The translations under genes were made by a program, and so were the position numbers. From contig CAIOVE010000085.1 in assembly GCA_903861645.1 (NCBI GenBank), forward strand, positions 1 to 64,000: 64,000 nucleotides of DNA, read 5' to 3'. The stretch is from an uncultured Hyphomicrobiales bacterium. GTDB taxonomy: Bacteria > Pseudomonadota > Alphaproteobacteria > Rhizobiales > Beijerinckiaceae. The notes beneath the pieces were generated by a model. That model was not told where the DNA came from. It ran no database searches and saw nothing but the letters and a program-made list of their open reading frames with translations. This document shows, one piece after another, positions 1 through 8,584 of this stretch; position 1 is the stretch's first letter; every line of letters starts with the position of its first letter.

Positions 1-65
1 CCGGTCTCGATCAAAAAAGGTTCGAGGAAAGCCCATTCCACATCCGACATCGATCCACGAATCAA
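1..65 (-). CDS. IS5-family transposase, N-terminal fragment
   Basis: About 21 codons are visible, starting with TTG at 65 or ATG at 50. The residues MSDVEWAFLEPFLIE match the start that I know from IS5-family DDE transposases (usually MSD-x-EWA-F-EPF), which bind the IS ends and catalyse cut-and-paste transposition. The rest of the gene lies outside the window, so whether the copy is intact is unknown. The call rests on this short but characteristic N-terminus. Confidence 0.65.
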   Translation of the reverse strand, partial: MIRGSMSDVEWAFLEPFLIET

Positions 66-110
66 ATCCGCCTCCCTCCAAGAGGCAGCCTTGAATCAAG
101 CAGCGATTCC
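1..110 (-). mobile_element. end of an IS5-family-like insertion sequence (truncated by window edge)
   Basis: The leftmost bases carry the start of a transposase frame reading off the window edge, followed by about 45 non-coding bases. These contain the 11-base palindrome CTTGAATCAAG at 90-100, which probably lies near the terminal repeat. The outer boundary and any target duplication cannot be fixed, because only one end is present. Confidence 0.45.
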
Positions 111-136
111 AGCGTCAATCACTTTGTCAACGGGAC

Positions 137-832
137 CTAGACCAGGCCCGAGGCGATGTTGATCATCAACGCGAGGATCGTCGTGTTGAAGAAGAACGAC
201 ACGAGCGAGTGCACGAGCGAAACCCTGCGCATGGGCGGCGAACAGATTTCAATGTCCGCAGTCTGCGAGGCGACGCCGATGATGAACGAGAAATAGACGA
301 AGTCGAAATAGTCGGGCGCGCCGGCGCCGGGAAAATGCAGGCCTCCCCGGAATTCCTCGGGAAGGCTTTTTTCCGAGGCGCGCTCGATGAAATATTCATG
401 CGCGTAATGCTGCGCGAACATCAGATGCGTGAAGGTCCACGCGCTCAGCACCGTCGCGCCCGCGAGACAGAGATGCGCGGCTTTTTCCCAGCCCTGCATT
501 TCCTTGACGACGACGAGTTCGGCGAAGATGCCGCCAAAGGCCGCCGTCGTCGCCATCAACGCCGCCGCCAGCACGACCCAGCGCCCCTCGTCGCCCATGA
601 CCGCCTGCCGACGGATATTCCCGGTGGTCGAACGCGCGATCATCAGGAAGGCCGACGCCAGATAGGTCCAGGTGCCCAGGTTCCAGGCCAGCAGCAGGCG
701 CGTGGGCAATCGCCAGTCCGGCGGCATGACCAGCAGCGCGATCAGGCCGATGATGATCGACAGCATCAGGCGGGGTCGCGCCACGACGTTGCGGATGACG
801 GGATGATGGCGAAAGGCGTGGGATGGCGTCAT
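137..832 (-). CDS. DUF1345 family inner-membrane protein
   Basis: A 231-residue polytopic membrane protein with about six hydrophobic segments (roughly residues 22-37, 46-65, 85-108, 118-140, 173-192, 205-229). The segment DFVYFSFIIGVASQTAD is the hallmark of the DUF1345 family, whose function is unknown. It stands alone between the IS end and a polyprenyl synthase gene with which it may be co-transcribed (10-base gap). The family assignment is firm; the role is not known. Confidence 0.85.
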   Translation of the reverse strand: MTPSHAFRHHPVIRNVVARPRLMLSIIIGLIALLVMPPDWRLPTRLLLAWNLGTWTYLASAFLMIARSTTGNIRRQAVMGDEGRWVVLAAALMATTAAFGGIFAELVVVKEMQGWEKAAHLCLAGATVLSAWTFTHLMFAQHYAHEYFIERASEKSLPEEFRGGLHFPGAGAPDYFDFVYFSFIIGVASQTADIEICSPPMRRVSLVHSLVSFFFNTTILALMINIASGLV

Positions 833-842
833 GCGGGAGCCT

Positions 843-1769
843 TCAATGGGCGCGCGCCGCGGTGAAGCGCGCGGCCTCGCTCAAAGTATTCGCCCGCGCG
901 CCAAACGGCTTCAACGCGTCGAGCGCGCGGACAACGAGTTCATCGCGCGCGCGCTTGGCGCCGTCGAGGCCCAGCGCGCCGACCAGCGTGCCCTTGTTGC
1001 GACCGGCGTCCTTGCCTGCCTTCTTGCCCAGCGCTTGCGCGTCACCCTCGGCGTCGAGAATATCGTCGGCGATCTGGAAGGCCGCGCCCAGCGCGAGACC
1101 GTAATCAACCAGCGCGGCGCGCTCGCCGGGCGCGGCGCCCGCGAGAATCGCGCCCGCCTCGACCGCGTAGCGCAGCAAGGCGCCGGTCTTCATCGCCTGC
1201 AAACGCTCGATGCCCGCGCGCGGCAGGGCGCCCGCCTCGCGCTCGGCGTCGAGATCGAGCATCTGCCCACCGGCCATGCCGCCAAGGCCCGAGGCGCGGG
1301 CGAGGCCCAGCACGAGGCGGGCGCGAACGCTCGCGTCGGGGTGGGTCGGCTCGTCGGCCATGACGTCAAAGGCGAGCGTCAGCAAGGCGTCGCCCGCCAG
1401 AATCGCGGTCGCTTCGTCGAAGGCCTTGTGGACCGTCGGGCGGCCGCGGCGCAGATCGTCGTCGTCCATGGCCGGCAGGTCGTCGTGAACCAGTGAATAA
1501 CAGTGGACGAATTCGATGGCGCAGGCGGCCCGCTCGGCCTTCGCCTCGGGCCAGCCAAGCATGGCGGCGGTCTCGATGGTCAGGAAGGGTCGCAGGCGCT
1601 TGCCGCCGCCCAGCGCCGCGTGGCGCATCGCGTCCAGCAAGCGCTTCGGTCGGACAATCTCATCGGCCAGCGGCGCGGGCGTCAGCAGGCGGTCCAGCGC
1701 CGATTCAACACGGGCGCCGATGGAGGCCAGACGTTCGGAAAAGGCGGATGGCTGGGGGGCGGCGCTCAC
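843..1769 (-). CDS. ispA: polyprenyl synthetase (farnesyl/geranylgeranyl diphosphate synthase type)
   Basis: The protein has 308 residues and contains both aspartate-rich motifs of trans-prenyltransferases: DDLPAMDDDD near residue 98 and DDILD near residue 236. It condenses isopentenyl diphosphate with an allylic diphosphate to give C15 or C20 prenyl diphosphates for quinones and other isoprenoids in the cytoplasm. The first Asp-rich motif has the DDxxxxD spacing of bacterial FPP/GGPP synthases. The start is a GTG. Chain length cannot be decided from sequence, so the symbol is the usual assignment for this length class. Confidence 0.9.
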   Translation of the reverse strand: MSAAPQPSAFSERLASIGARVESALDRLLTPAPLADEIVRPKRLLDAMRHAALGGGKRLRPFLTIETAAMLGWPEAKAERAACAIEFVHCYSLVHDDLPAMDDDDLRRGRPTVHKAFDEATAILAGDALLTLAFDVMADEPTHPDASVRARLVLGLARASGLGGMAGGQMLDLDAEREAGALPRAGIERLQAMKTGALLRYAVEAGAILAGAAPGERAALVDYGLALGAAFQIADDILDAEGDAQALGKKAGKDAGRNKGTLVGALGLDGAKRARDELVVRALDALKPFGARANTLSEAARFTAARAH

Positions 1770-1947
1770 GCGATGAATCCGAATGATCGAGAGCTTCCGG
1801 CTTGCCCCAGCCCGCGCCCGCGGTCAAGGTTTCCCACATGGGCGATTCGCCTCTGGCCTTCCGCCCCGTTTCGGTGTATTGGCCCGGCTTCGATTTCGCC
1901 GACAGCCCGTTCCGAGGGCCCGTCCGCCCTTGATCCGGAGTAGAGAC

Positions 1948-2136
1948 ATGGCAGTTCCGAGACGCAAAACCTCCCCCAGCCGCCGCGGCATGCGCCGTTC
2001 GGCCGACGCCCTTGCCGCCCCCACCTATGTGGAAGACAAGGATTCCGGCGAACTTCGCCGCCCGCATCACGTCGACCTGAAGACTGGCATGTACAAGGGC
2101 CGTCAGGTTCTCGCGATCAAGTCCAAGGAAGACTGA
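1948..2136 (+). CDS. rpmF: 50S ribosomal protein L32
   Basis: A 62-residue basic protein beginning [17 protein letters not shown], the invariant L32 N-terminus, followed by the typical [16 protein letters not shown]-terminal half of alphaproteobacterial L32. It is a component of the large ribosomal subunit. There is no Cys-rich zinc motif, as in other proteobacterial L32 proteins. The ATG is preceded by GGAGTAGAG. The gene is divergent from the polyprenyl synthase gene and followed by a strong terminator, so it looks monocistronic here. Confidence 0.97.
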   Translation: MAVPRRKTSPSRRGMRRSADALAAPTYVEDKDSGELRRPHHVDLKTGMYKGRQVLAIKSKED

Positions 2137-2159
2137 TTTTCCAGCCAAGGCTGGTTAAC

Positions 2160-2187
2160 AAGGGGTCGGCGCGAGCCGGCCCCTTTT
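2160..2187 (+). terminator. rho-independent terminator of rpmF
   Basis: GGGGTCGGC and GCCGGCCCC pair around the loop GCGA and run directly into TTTT, 24 bases after the rpmF stop. Stem and T-tract are both visible. Confidence 0.85.
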
Positions 2188-2216
2188 GCGTTTGGCCAGG
2201 TTTGCGCCTGGCCAGG

Positions 2217-2891
2217 TCAGTCCGTCGCGCGGTCGGCCGGCGTCGAAAATCGCCACACCTGCGTGCGCTTTATTTCCGCGTCCTCGAGATCGCGCGACAC
2301 GGCGATCCGGTATTCCGCCACGGCCGAGAGGCGGTCGCGCGCCAGATAGCTCCGGCCGGGGTCGCCGATCAGCACCAGCGCGCCGCGGCGCGCGAGCGCT
2401 TCCAGCCAGTCGGTCATCCGGGCCGCCATGTCGCGCTCGTAGGACACGTCGCCGGCGAGCACGACGTCCCAGCCCTCGTCCACGCCCACCAGATCGGCGG
2501 CGCGCGGGGCAATCGTCACCCCGTTTTCCGCCGCGTTCAGGCCGATGGCGGCGAGGGCGAAATCGTCGATCTCGCTCGCCTCGACGATCGTGGCGCCGGC
2601 CCGCGCGGCGGCGATGGCGACCAACCCCGACCCAGTGGCGACGTCCAGCACGCGCCGGCCCCGAACGACGGCGGGGTTATCAAGGATGTAGCGCGCCAAC
2701 GCCTGCCCGCCCGCCCAGGCAAAGGCCCAGAAGGGCGGCGGCAGGCCCATTTCGCCCAGTTCCTCCTCGGTTTTCATCCAGAGGGCGGTGGCCTCGTCGG
2801 CAAGATAGAGGCTGATTTCCGGCGCGTGAGGCACGCGCAGCAACCGCGTGTGCGCGCGAATGAACGCCAGCCGCCGTTCGGCGGCGATCAT
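2217..2891 (-). CDS. class I SAM-dependent (lysine) methyltransferase
   Basis: The protein has 224 residues. The glycine-rich SAM-binding motif VLDVATGSGLVAIAA lies near residue 82 and an acidic motif (ASEIDD) near residue 105. The layout resembles the small family-16 / ETF-beta-lysine methyltransferase group, with a WAFAWAGGQALARYI stretch just before motif I. The chosen ATG at 2891 overlaps the stop of the upstream hydroxypyruvate isomerase gene by four bases (ATGA), which indicates translational coupling; a start 24 bases earlier is possible. The substrate protein is not predictable from this sequence. Confidence 0.8.
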   Translation of the reverse strand: MIAAERRLAFIRAHTRLLRVPHAPEISLYLADEATALWMKTEEELGEMGLPPPFWAFAWAGGQALARYILDNPAVVRGRRVLDVATGSGLVAIAAARAGATIVEASEIDDFALAAIGLNAAENGVTIAPRAADLVGVDEGWDVVLAGDVSYERDMAARMTDWLEALARRGALVLIGDPGRSYLARDRLSAVAEYRIAVSRDLEDAEIKRTQVWRFSTPADRATD

Positions 2892-3676
2892 CGCTTGAGC
2901 CAGGGCGCCGCCCAACCCAGCCCGTCTTCCGTGCGGCCGCGAGGATTGTATTCGGCCCCGACGAAGCGGTCCCAGCCGCGGCGGGCGAGTTCGGCGAGAA
3001 TGGCGGGACAGGCGAGTTCGCCCTCGTCGGGTTCGCGGCGGCTTGGAACGGAGGCGATCTGCACATGGCCAATATGCGGCCAGTGCCGCTCCATCCGCCT
3101 GAAAATATCGCCTTCCATGATTTGCAGGTGATAGACGTCGAACAGCAGCTTGACGTTGGGCTCGCCGAGTTCAGCCAGTAGTTCAACGACATCGTCGGAT
3201 CGCGAGACGAAATAGCCGGGACGATCGCGGCTGTTCAGCGGCTCGATGACGAGTTCGACCCCGGCCGCGCGGGCGAGGGGCGCGGCCCAGCGCAGATTTT
3301 CGAGAAACGTCGCGCGGGCGGCGGGGCGCGCGGCGGGATCGGGGACGCCGGACATGCAATGGATCGTCCCGACGCCGAGGCGCGCGGCATAGGCGAGCGC
3401 CCGTTCGAAACCCTCGCGAAACGCCGATTCGCGGCCCGGCAACGCGGCGAAGCCAAATTCACCGCGGGAAAGATCGCCGAGGGGCGTATTGATGGAGTTC
3501 ATCGGCAGACCCGTCGCCGCGAGGCGAGCGGCGATGTCCCCGGAGGCGACCGCGTAGGGAAACTGGCATTCCACCGCGCGAAAGCCGGCGGCCGCCGCCG
3601 CGTCAATCCGGTCGATGAAGGGATGCTCCGCGAACAGCATGGAGATGTTCGCGGACAGGATGAACGTTCGGGCCAT
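2888..3676 (-). CDS. hyi: hydroxypyruvate isomerase family protein (TIM barrel)
   Basis: The protein has 262 residues and the AP-endonuclease-2-like TIM-barrel fold of Hyi. Its start FILSANISMLFAE and the segments VIEPLNSRDRPGYF and LLFDVYHLQIMEGD contain the metal-binding Glu, Asp and His positions. Family members interconvert hydroxypyruvate and tartronate semialdehyde, or act on related 3-keto acids in C2/sugar metabolism. The gene is the first of a two-gene operon with the methyltransferase. The family is firm; the exact substrate could be a related ketoacid. Confidence 0.85.
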   Translation of the reverse strand: MARTFILSANISMLFAEHPFIDRIDAAAAAGFRAVECQFPYAVASGDIAARLAATGLPMNSINTPLGDLSRGEFGFAALPGRESAFREGFERALAYAARLGVGTIHCMSGVPDPAARPAARATFLENLRWAAPLARAAGVELVIEPLNSRDRPGYFVSRSDDVVELLAELGEPNVKLLFDVYHLQIMEGDIFRRMERHWPHIGHVQIASVPSRREPDEGELACPAILAELARRGWDRFVGAEYNPRGRTEDGLGWAAPWLKR

Positions 3677-3721
3677 GCCGCTTCATAACATGGCGGGGGT
3701 GGCGCGTATTGGCGCCTGGCG

Positions 3722-4120
3722 TCAGGCCGCCCGTTCGGCCTTTTCGGCCGCGGCCATCGCCGCGTCAAGCTTTTCGCGCAGGTCGAAGATGCGCAGGCGC
3801 AGGGCGGCGTTTTCGGCCTCCAATTCAGCGATGCGGCCGTTGGAGTCGGCGCGGCCCGAGGACTCCGTCGTATCGAGCACGAATTCGATGCCCGCACTCT
3901 GTTCGTCGCGCCAGCAAAGCCGGGCGCGATAGGTGCGGCCCCTCTGCGGCACCTCTATGTCGAATTCCTCCGGCAGGGTCACGGTATTGCTGATCGCCAG
4001 CCGCGCGCCGGACTTGGAGATGTTGCGGATCTGGCAGTCGACGGTCGAATTGTGATTATTGAAAATAATGTGCGCGCCGAGAATCGACCGGGCGCGGTCC
4101 AGCTTGCGGGCTTCGCTCAT
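3722..4120 (-). CDS. PilZ domain protein with C-terminal coiled coil
   Basis: The protein has 132 residues. The N-terminal part (about 8-90) is a PilZ-type domain with RARSILGAHIIFNNHNS, CQIRNISKSGARLA and a later SAGIEF, matching the c-di-GMP receptor fold (RxxxR then DxSxxG-like). The second motif reads NISKSG, with N in place of the usual D. The C-terminal 30 residues, rich in Glu, Leu and Ala, look like a coiled coil. It is probably a small cytoplasmic c-di-GMP effector or a degenerate PilZ. It is monocistronic and divergent from rfbF. Confidence 0.8.
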   Translation of the reverse strand: MSEARKLDRARSILGAHIIFNNHNSTVDCQIRNISKSGARLAISNTVTLPEEFDIEVPQRGRTYRARLCWRDEQSAGIEFVLDTTESSGRADSNGRIAELEAENAALRLRIFDLREKLDAAMAAAEKAERAA

Positions 4121-4330
4121 GACGGGCTCCCCAGACGGCGGCGAGGACGCCGCGAATGGAAGCTTTTGAAACGCGAACAGTTTTACGAAATACAAATTTC
4201 TTCGAACTATCGTAAACGAGTCGGTTACCATCGGGCCTCGCCATCGGGCGGCGGCGCTCGCTGCCGTGACCGGCGGCGCCGTCTCGCGCGCGCCACTTTT
4301 TTCGCGTGAATTCGCGGGGGTTTTCACATC

Positions 4331-5104
4331 ATGCAGGCCGTGATTCTCGCAGGCGGAATGGGAACGCGCATTTCCGAGGAATCGCATCTGCGGCCCAAGC
4401 CCATGATCGAGATCGGCGGGCGTCCGATTCTCTGGCACATCATGAAAATATACGCGCACCACGGCATAACCGATTTCATCATCTGCCTTGGCTATCGCGG
4501 CTACATGATCAAGGAATATTTCGCCAATTACTTCCTGCATCATTCGGACGTGACGATCGACGCGCGCGAGAACAAGCTGCACTATCACCAATCGACGGCC
4601 GAGCCGTGGCGCGTGACACTGATTGAAACCGGCGACAAGACACAGACGGGCGGCCGCCTGAAGCGCATCGCCCCCTACATCAATCCCAATGAAAGCTTCT
4701 GCTTCACCTATGGCGACGGCGTGTCGAATGTCGACGTCCGCTCGCTCGTCCGCTTCCACAAGGAGCATGGGCGGCAGGCCACGCTGACCGCGGTGACGCC
4801 GCCCACGCGCTACGGCGCCTTGTCCATTTCCGGCGACGTTGTCGACCGCTTCATGGAGAAGCCGCCGGGCGGCGACGGATTGATCAACGGCGGGTTTTTC
4901 GTGCTCGAACCCGGCGTCATCGATCGCATCGACGGCGACATGACCGCGTGGGAGGGCGCGCCGCTCGAAGGCCTGGCCCGGGAAGGTGAATTGCACGCCT
5001 ATCGCCACGCGGGCTTCTGGCAATCCATGGACACGCTGCGCGACAAGGTATCGCTCGAAGGCTTGTGGGAAACGGGCAAGGCGCCCTGGCGCGTATGGCC
5101 GTGA
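4331..5104 (+). CDS. rfbF: glucose-1-phosphate cytidylyltransferase
   Basis: The protein has 257 residues and the nucleotidyltransferase start MQAVILAGGMGTRISEES. Segments RPKPMIEIGGRPILWHI and FCFTYGDGVSNVDV match RfbF/AscA enzymes, which form CDP-glucose from CTP and glucose 1-phosphate. It overlaps the next gene, CDP-glucose 4,6-dehydratase, so the pair makes CDP-4-dehydro-6-deoxyglucose, the precursor of 3,6-dideoxy and branched sugars of O-antigen or polysaccharide. No later pathway genes are nearby. Confidence 0.95.
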   Translation: MQAVILAGGMGTRISEESHLRPKPMIEIGGRPILWHIMKIYAHHGITDFIICLGYRGYMIKEYFANYFLHHSDVTIDARENKLHYHQSTAEPWRVTLIETGDKTQTGGRLKRIAPYINPNESFCFTYGDGVSNVDVRSLVRFHKEHGRQATLTAVTPPTRYGALSISGDVVDRFMEKPPGGDGLINGGFFVLEPGVIDRIDGDMTAWEGAPLEGLAREGELHAYRHAGFWQSMDTLRDKVSLEGLWETGKAPWRVWP

Positions 5105-6156
5105 GCAGGCCAGACCCGACGTTCTGGCGGGGCAAGCGGGTGCTGCTGACCGGGCACACCGGTTTCAAGGGCGGCTGGCTGGCGTTGTGGCTACACGAGA
5201 TGGGCGCGGAGGTTCACGGCCTCGCCTTGGCGCCCGACACCAACCCCAACCTGCATGATCTCGCGAGCGTTGGCGCGATCGCGCGGGGCGCGATCGGCGA
5301 CATCAGGGATCCCGCCGCGCTCGCCGCGGCCGTCGCGCGGGCGCGACCGCACATCGTTCTGCATCTCGCCGCGCAACCACTCGTGCGCCGCTCGGTGCGC
5401 GAGCCGATCGAGACCTTCGACGTCAACATGATGGGCACGGCGCGCCTGCTGGAGGCGCTGAGAACCGCGCCCGACCTCCGCGCCATTCTCGTGGTGACGA
5501 CCGACAAGGTCTACGAAAACCCCGAACGCGGGCAAGCCTTTCGCGAGGGCGACCCGCTTGGCGGCCACGACCCCTACTCCGCGTCGAAGGCGGCGGCGGA
5601 AATCATCGTCTCTTCCTATGCGCGCACCTTTTTCGAACCAGACGGCGTGCCCGTCGCGACGGCGCGCGGCGGCAACGTCATCGGCGGCGGCGATTTTTCG
5701 CCCGATCGCATCGTGCCTGACATTTATCGCGCCATGCGCGCCGGCGAACCCGTCGTGCTGCGGCATCCGCGGGCCACGCGACCCTGGCAACACGTGCTTG
5801 ATTGCCTGTGCGGCTATCTCATTCACGCCGAGGCGCTCGCGAGCGGTCGCGATCCGCCGCGCGCGCTGAACTTCGGCCCCACGGGCGCGGCTGACATCCC
5901 CGTCGCCGCGCTTGTCGACGCCATGCAGAAGGCGCTGGGCGCGCGCGCCAGCTGGACGCTGGCGGAGGGGCCGCAACCGCGCGAAATGCAACTGCTCTCG
6001 CTCGATTGTTCAGCCGCTACAAAAGCGCTTGGCTTCGCCGACCGGCTGACGGGACGGGCGGCGATCGAAGCCACCGCGCAATGGTATCTCGCGCATGCGC
6101 GGGGCGCGGACATGGGCGACGTCACGCTGCGCGCCATTCGCGAATACATGAACTGA
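5095..6156 (+). CDS. rfbG: CDP-glucose 4,6-dehydratase
   Basis: An extended short-chain dehydrogenase of about 353 residues. The NAD-binding motif TGHTGFKGGWLALWL lies near the N-terminus, and the catalytic YSASKAAAE (YxxxK) near residue 165. VVTTDKVYEN supplies the TTDK signature of CDP-glucose dehydratases. It acts directly after RfbF. The start at 5095 gives a ten-base overlap with rfbF; a GTG at 5101 forming a GTGA overlap is equally credible. Confidence 0.95.
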   Translation: MAVSRPDPTFWRGKRVLLTGHTGFKGGWLALWLHEMGAEVHGLALAPDTNPNLHDLASVGAIARGAIGDIRDPAALAAAVARARPHIVLHLAAQPLVRRSVREPIETFDVNMMGTARLLEALRTAPDLRAILVVTTDKVYENPERGQAFREGDPLGGHDPYSASKAAAEIIVSSYARTFFEPDGVPVATARGGNVIGGGDFSPDRIVPDIYRAMRAGEPVVLRHPRATRPWQHVLDCLCGYLIHAEALASGRDPPRALNFGPTGAADIPVAALVDAMQKALGARASWTLAEGPQPREMQLLSLDCSAATKALGFADRLTGRAAIEATAQWYLAHARGADMGDVTLRAIREYMN

Positions 6157-6229
6157 GCCGACGCCGCCTTGACCCCCGGCGGGCCTTGCCGGATAGTCCG
6201 ACCAAGCCAAGCGCGCCGAGGAAACATCC

Positions 6230-7123
6230 ATGATCATCGAGTCCGAAAACGACGTCACGCCCGCCGTTCTGAAGGCGATGGAAAAGGCGCCAGACGCCCG
6301 AATCCGCGAGATTCAGGAGGCCTTCGTCAAGCATATCCATGCCTTCGCCAAGGAAGTCCGCCTGACCGAGCGCGAATGGGAATACGGCATCGGCATGCTC
6401 AATGGCATCGGCAAGAAGACCACGGACACCCACAACGAGGGCATCCTGTTTTCCGACACGATTGGCCTGTCGACGCTCGTCTGCCTGATGAACAATGGCG
6501 CGAATGGCTCAACCGAAACAGCGGCCGCGCTGCTCGGCCCGTTCTGGCGCATGCACAGCCCGGAAACGAAGTCCGGCGACTCCATCATTCGCTCGCCGAC
6601 CCCCGGCCCGGCGCTGTTCGCCTCGCTGAAGGTTGTGGACGCGAGCGGCAAGCCCGTCGCCAACGCGGAAGTCGACGTGTGGCACGCCTCAACCACAGGC
6701 ATGTATGAAAACCAGGACGAGAATCAGGCCGATCACAACCTGCGCGGCAAGTTCTTCACCGACGCCGAAGGCAGGTTCTCGTTCCGCACGGTGCTGCCCG
6801 CCGGCTATCCAATTCCAACCGACGGCCCCGCCGGCGAGATGGTGCTGTTCCAAAAGCGCGAGCCGTGGCGCCCGGCGCATCTGCATTTCCTGATCCACAA
6901 GCCCGGCTTCAAGACGCTGGTCACGCAGATCTTCGTGGATGGCGCCAAATACATCGATTGCGACGTGGTGTTCGGCGTCACCAAGGCGCTGATCGGCGAC
7001 TATCGCAAGCACGAGAGCGGGACCGCGCCCGCGCCCGACGTGAAAGCCCCGTGGTACACGCTCGATTACACCTTCCATGTCGAGCCCGGCGAATCCGGCC
7101 TGCCGACGCCCCCGATCAAGTAA
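6230..7123 (+). CDS. intradiol ring-cleavage dioxygenase (hydroxyquinol 1,2-dioxygenase-like)
   Basis: The protein has 297 residues. An N-terminal helical dimerisation region (about 20-100) precedes the catalytic beta-sandwich. The Fe(III) ligands are Tyr159 (GMYEN), Tyr193 (AGYPIP), His217 and His219 (AHLHF). Length and N-terminal domain fit the hydroxyquinol/catechol 1,2-dioxygenase group rather than protocatechuate 3,4-dioxygenase. It would cleave an ortho-dihydroxylated ring to a cis,cis-muconate-type acid, or maleylacetate from hydroxyquinol. It heads a run with an oxidoreductase and a cupin, but no maleylacetate reductase is present. Confidence 0.87.
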   Translation: MIIESENDVTPAVLKAMEKAPDARIREIQEAFVKHIHAFAKEVRLTEREWEYGIGMLNGIGKKTTDTHNEGILFSDTIGLSTLVCLMNNGANGSTETAAALLGPFWRMHSPETKSGDSIIRSPTPGPALFASLKVVDASGKPVANAEVDVWHASTTGMYENQDENQADHNLRGKFFTDAEGRFSFRTVLPAGYPIPTDGPAGEMVLFQKREPWRPAHLHFLIHKPGFKTLVTQIFVDGAKYIDCDVVFGVTKALIGDYRKHESGTAPAPDVKAPWYTLDYTFHVEPGESGLPTPPIK

Positions 7124-7132
7124 GAGCCGTTG

Positions 7133-8131
7133 ATGTCGCATTCCCAAAACGTCGAGGCGCGCGTGCTGCGCCTCGCGGAAAAGGCCGCCTCGATCGAGGC
7201 GGTAGCGCCGCGCGTCGAAACACGTGGTCTCGCGCCGCGCGAGGGCGAAATCCTGATCGAGATTCTCGCCGCGGCGATCAACCCGTCCGACGCGAAGGCC
7301 GCCATCGGCATGATGCCGCACGCGGTTTTCCCGCGCACGCCCGGTCGCGATTATTGCGGCGTGGTGCGCGCGGGGCCGGCGCGGTTGATCGGCAGGGAAA
7401 TGTTCGGCTCATCCGGCAAGCTTGGCATCACGCTTGACGGCACGCACGGCACGCATCTCGTCATCGAGGAAACCGCGGCGCTGGAAAAGCCCGCGAATCT
7501 GTCGAGCGCGGAAGCCGCTGGCATTGGCGTGCCCTTCGTCACCGCGGCCGAGGGCTTTCGCCGCGCGGGATTTCCGAAGCCCGGTGAAACCGTTCTGATC
7601 ATGGGGATCAACGGCAAGGTCGGGCAGGCGGCCGCGCAGATCGCCGCCTGGAAGGGCGCGCGCGTGATCGGCGTCGCGCGTCGCGACGAAGCCTTCGCGG
7701 GCGAGGCCTGCGCGCCGGTCGAGGTGCTGAACTCGACGACGATGGACATCCCCGCTTGCGTGCGCGAATTGACGGGCGGCAAGGGCGCCGACATCGTTTA
7801 TAACACCGTCGGCGATCCCTATTACGAGCAGGGCACGAAGTCGCTGGCGATTGGCGGCCGTCAGATATTCATTTCCGCGATCAACAAGATCGTGCAATTC
7901 GACATCTTCGCCTTCTATCGCGGGCGACACGCCTATTTCGGCGTCGATTCGCTGGCGCTGACGACGACGGAAACCAGCAACGCGCTGGCTGAGTTGCTGC
8001 CCGGTTTCGCCAGCGGCCATCTCAAGCCGTTCCCCATCGCGCAACACGCGATCTATCCGCTTGAGCGCGCGCGCGAGGCCTACGCCGCGGTGCTGGGTTC
8101 GGCGCGCGATCGACTTGTTTTCAAGCCCTAG
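7133..8131 (+). CDS. zinc-independent MDR/quinone oxidoreductase family protein
   Basis: About 332 residues of the medium-chain dehydrogenase/reductase superfamily. The N-terminal GroES-like part contains AAINPSDAKAA, and the Rossmann part has VLIMGINGKVGQAAAQIAA for NAD(P)H. No structural-zinc Cys cluster is seen, as in NADPH:quinone reductases. It starts nine bases after the ring-cleavage dioxygenase stop and probably reduces a quinone or unsaturated product of that pathway. The ATG is preferred over a TTG three bases upstream. The substrate is unknown. Confidence 0.82.
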   Translation: MSHSQNVEARVLRLAEKAASIEAVAPRVETRGLAPREGEILIEILAAAINPSDAKAAIGMMPHAVFPRTPGRDYCGVVRAGPARLIGREMFGSSGKLGITLDGTHGTHLVIEETAALEKPANLSSAEAAGIGVPFVTAAEGFRRAGFPKPGETVLIMGINGKVGQAAAQIAAWKGARVIGVARRDEAFAGEACAPVEVLNSTTMDIPACVRELTGGKGADIVYNTVGDPYYEQGTKSLAIGGRQIFISAINKIVQFDIFAFYRGRHAYFGVDSLALTTTETSNALAELLPGFASGHLKPFPIAQHAIYPLERAREAYAAVLGSARDRLVFKP

Positions 8132-8140
8132 GACATCGCC

Positions 8141-8491
8141 ATGCATCTGACGCGCATCGACGAGGCCAAGCCCTACTTTCCGCCAGAGCATCACGACATG
8201 CGCTGCCTGCGGTTGCAGGGACACGAGGCTGGCCCAGCGGACCTGTTGTGGATGGGCATGTCGCAGTTGCTGCCGGGCGGCCATACGTCGCTCGACGCGT
8301 CGCCCATGGAAAAGTTCTATGTCGTGCTCGAGGGCGAGGTGACGATCACCAGCGACAGCGGCGTTGAGACCCTGCGACAGTGGGATTCATGCCGGATCGC
8401 GCCGGGCGAGAAGCGGGCGCTGAAAAACGATACGAACCGGCCGGCGGCGATTCTTCTCGCCATGCCGTTTCCCGGCGTCAAGAAAGATTAG
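8141..8491 (+). CDS. cupin domain protein
   Basis: A 116-residue single-domain cupin. The conserved stretch GGHTSLDASPMEKFYVVLEG is cupin motif 1, with a histidine and the E-x-FYVV-EG pattern. The second motif (SCRIAPGEKRALKN) lacks the usual histidine, so metal binding would be incomplete. Ten bases separate it from the oxidoreductase gene, so it is likely in the same operon. It could be a small isomerase, decarboxylase or a binding protein of the aromatic pathway; I cannot tell which. Confidence 0.75.
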   Translation: MHLTRIDEAKPYFPPEHHDMRCLRLQGHEAGPADLLWMGMSQLLPGGHTSLDASPMEKFYVVLEGEVTITSDSGVETLRQWDSCRIAPGEKRALKNDTNRPAAILLAMPFPGVKKD

Positions 8492-8584
8492 GCGACGGCG
8501 CGCCGCGCGCCGTTGAAAAAAAGAAGAAAACAGCAACGAGGAAAACGCGTCGGCGTGGCCGGAGCGTGAATCGGGAAGGGCCAA

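Noticed and set aside
4121-5023. N-terminal extension of the PilZ gene frame
   Set aside because: The extra 300 codons are antisense to rfbF and lack similarity to any family. The ATG at 4120 starts the PilZ domain directly.
8495-8513. ACGGCGCGC / GCGCGCCGT palindrome after the cupin gene
   Set aside because: The A-run lies on the wrong side for rightward termination, and no gene ends on the other strand there.
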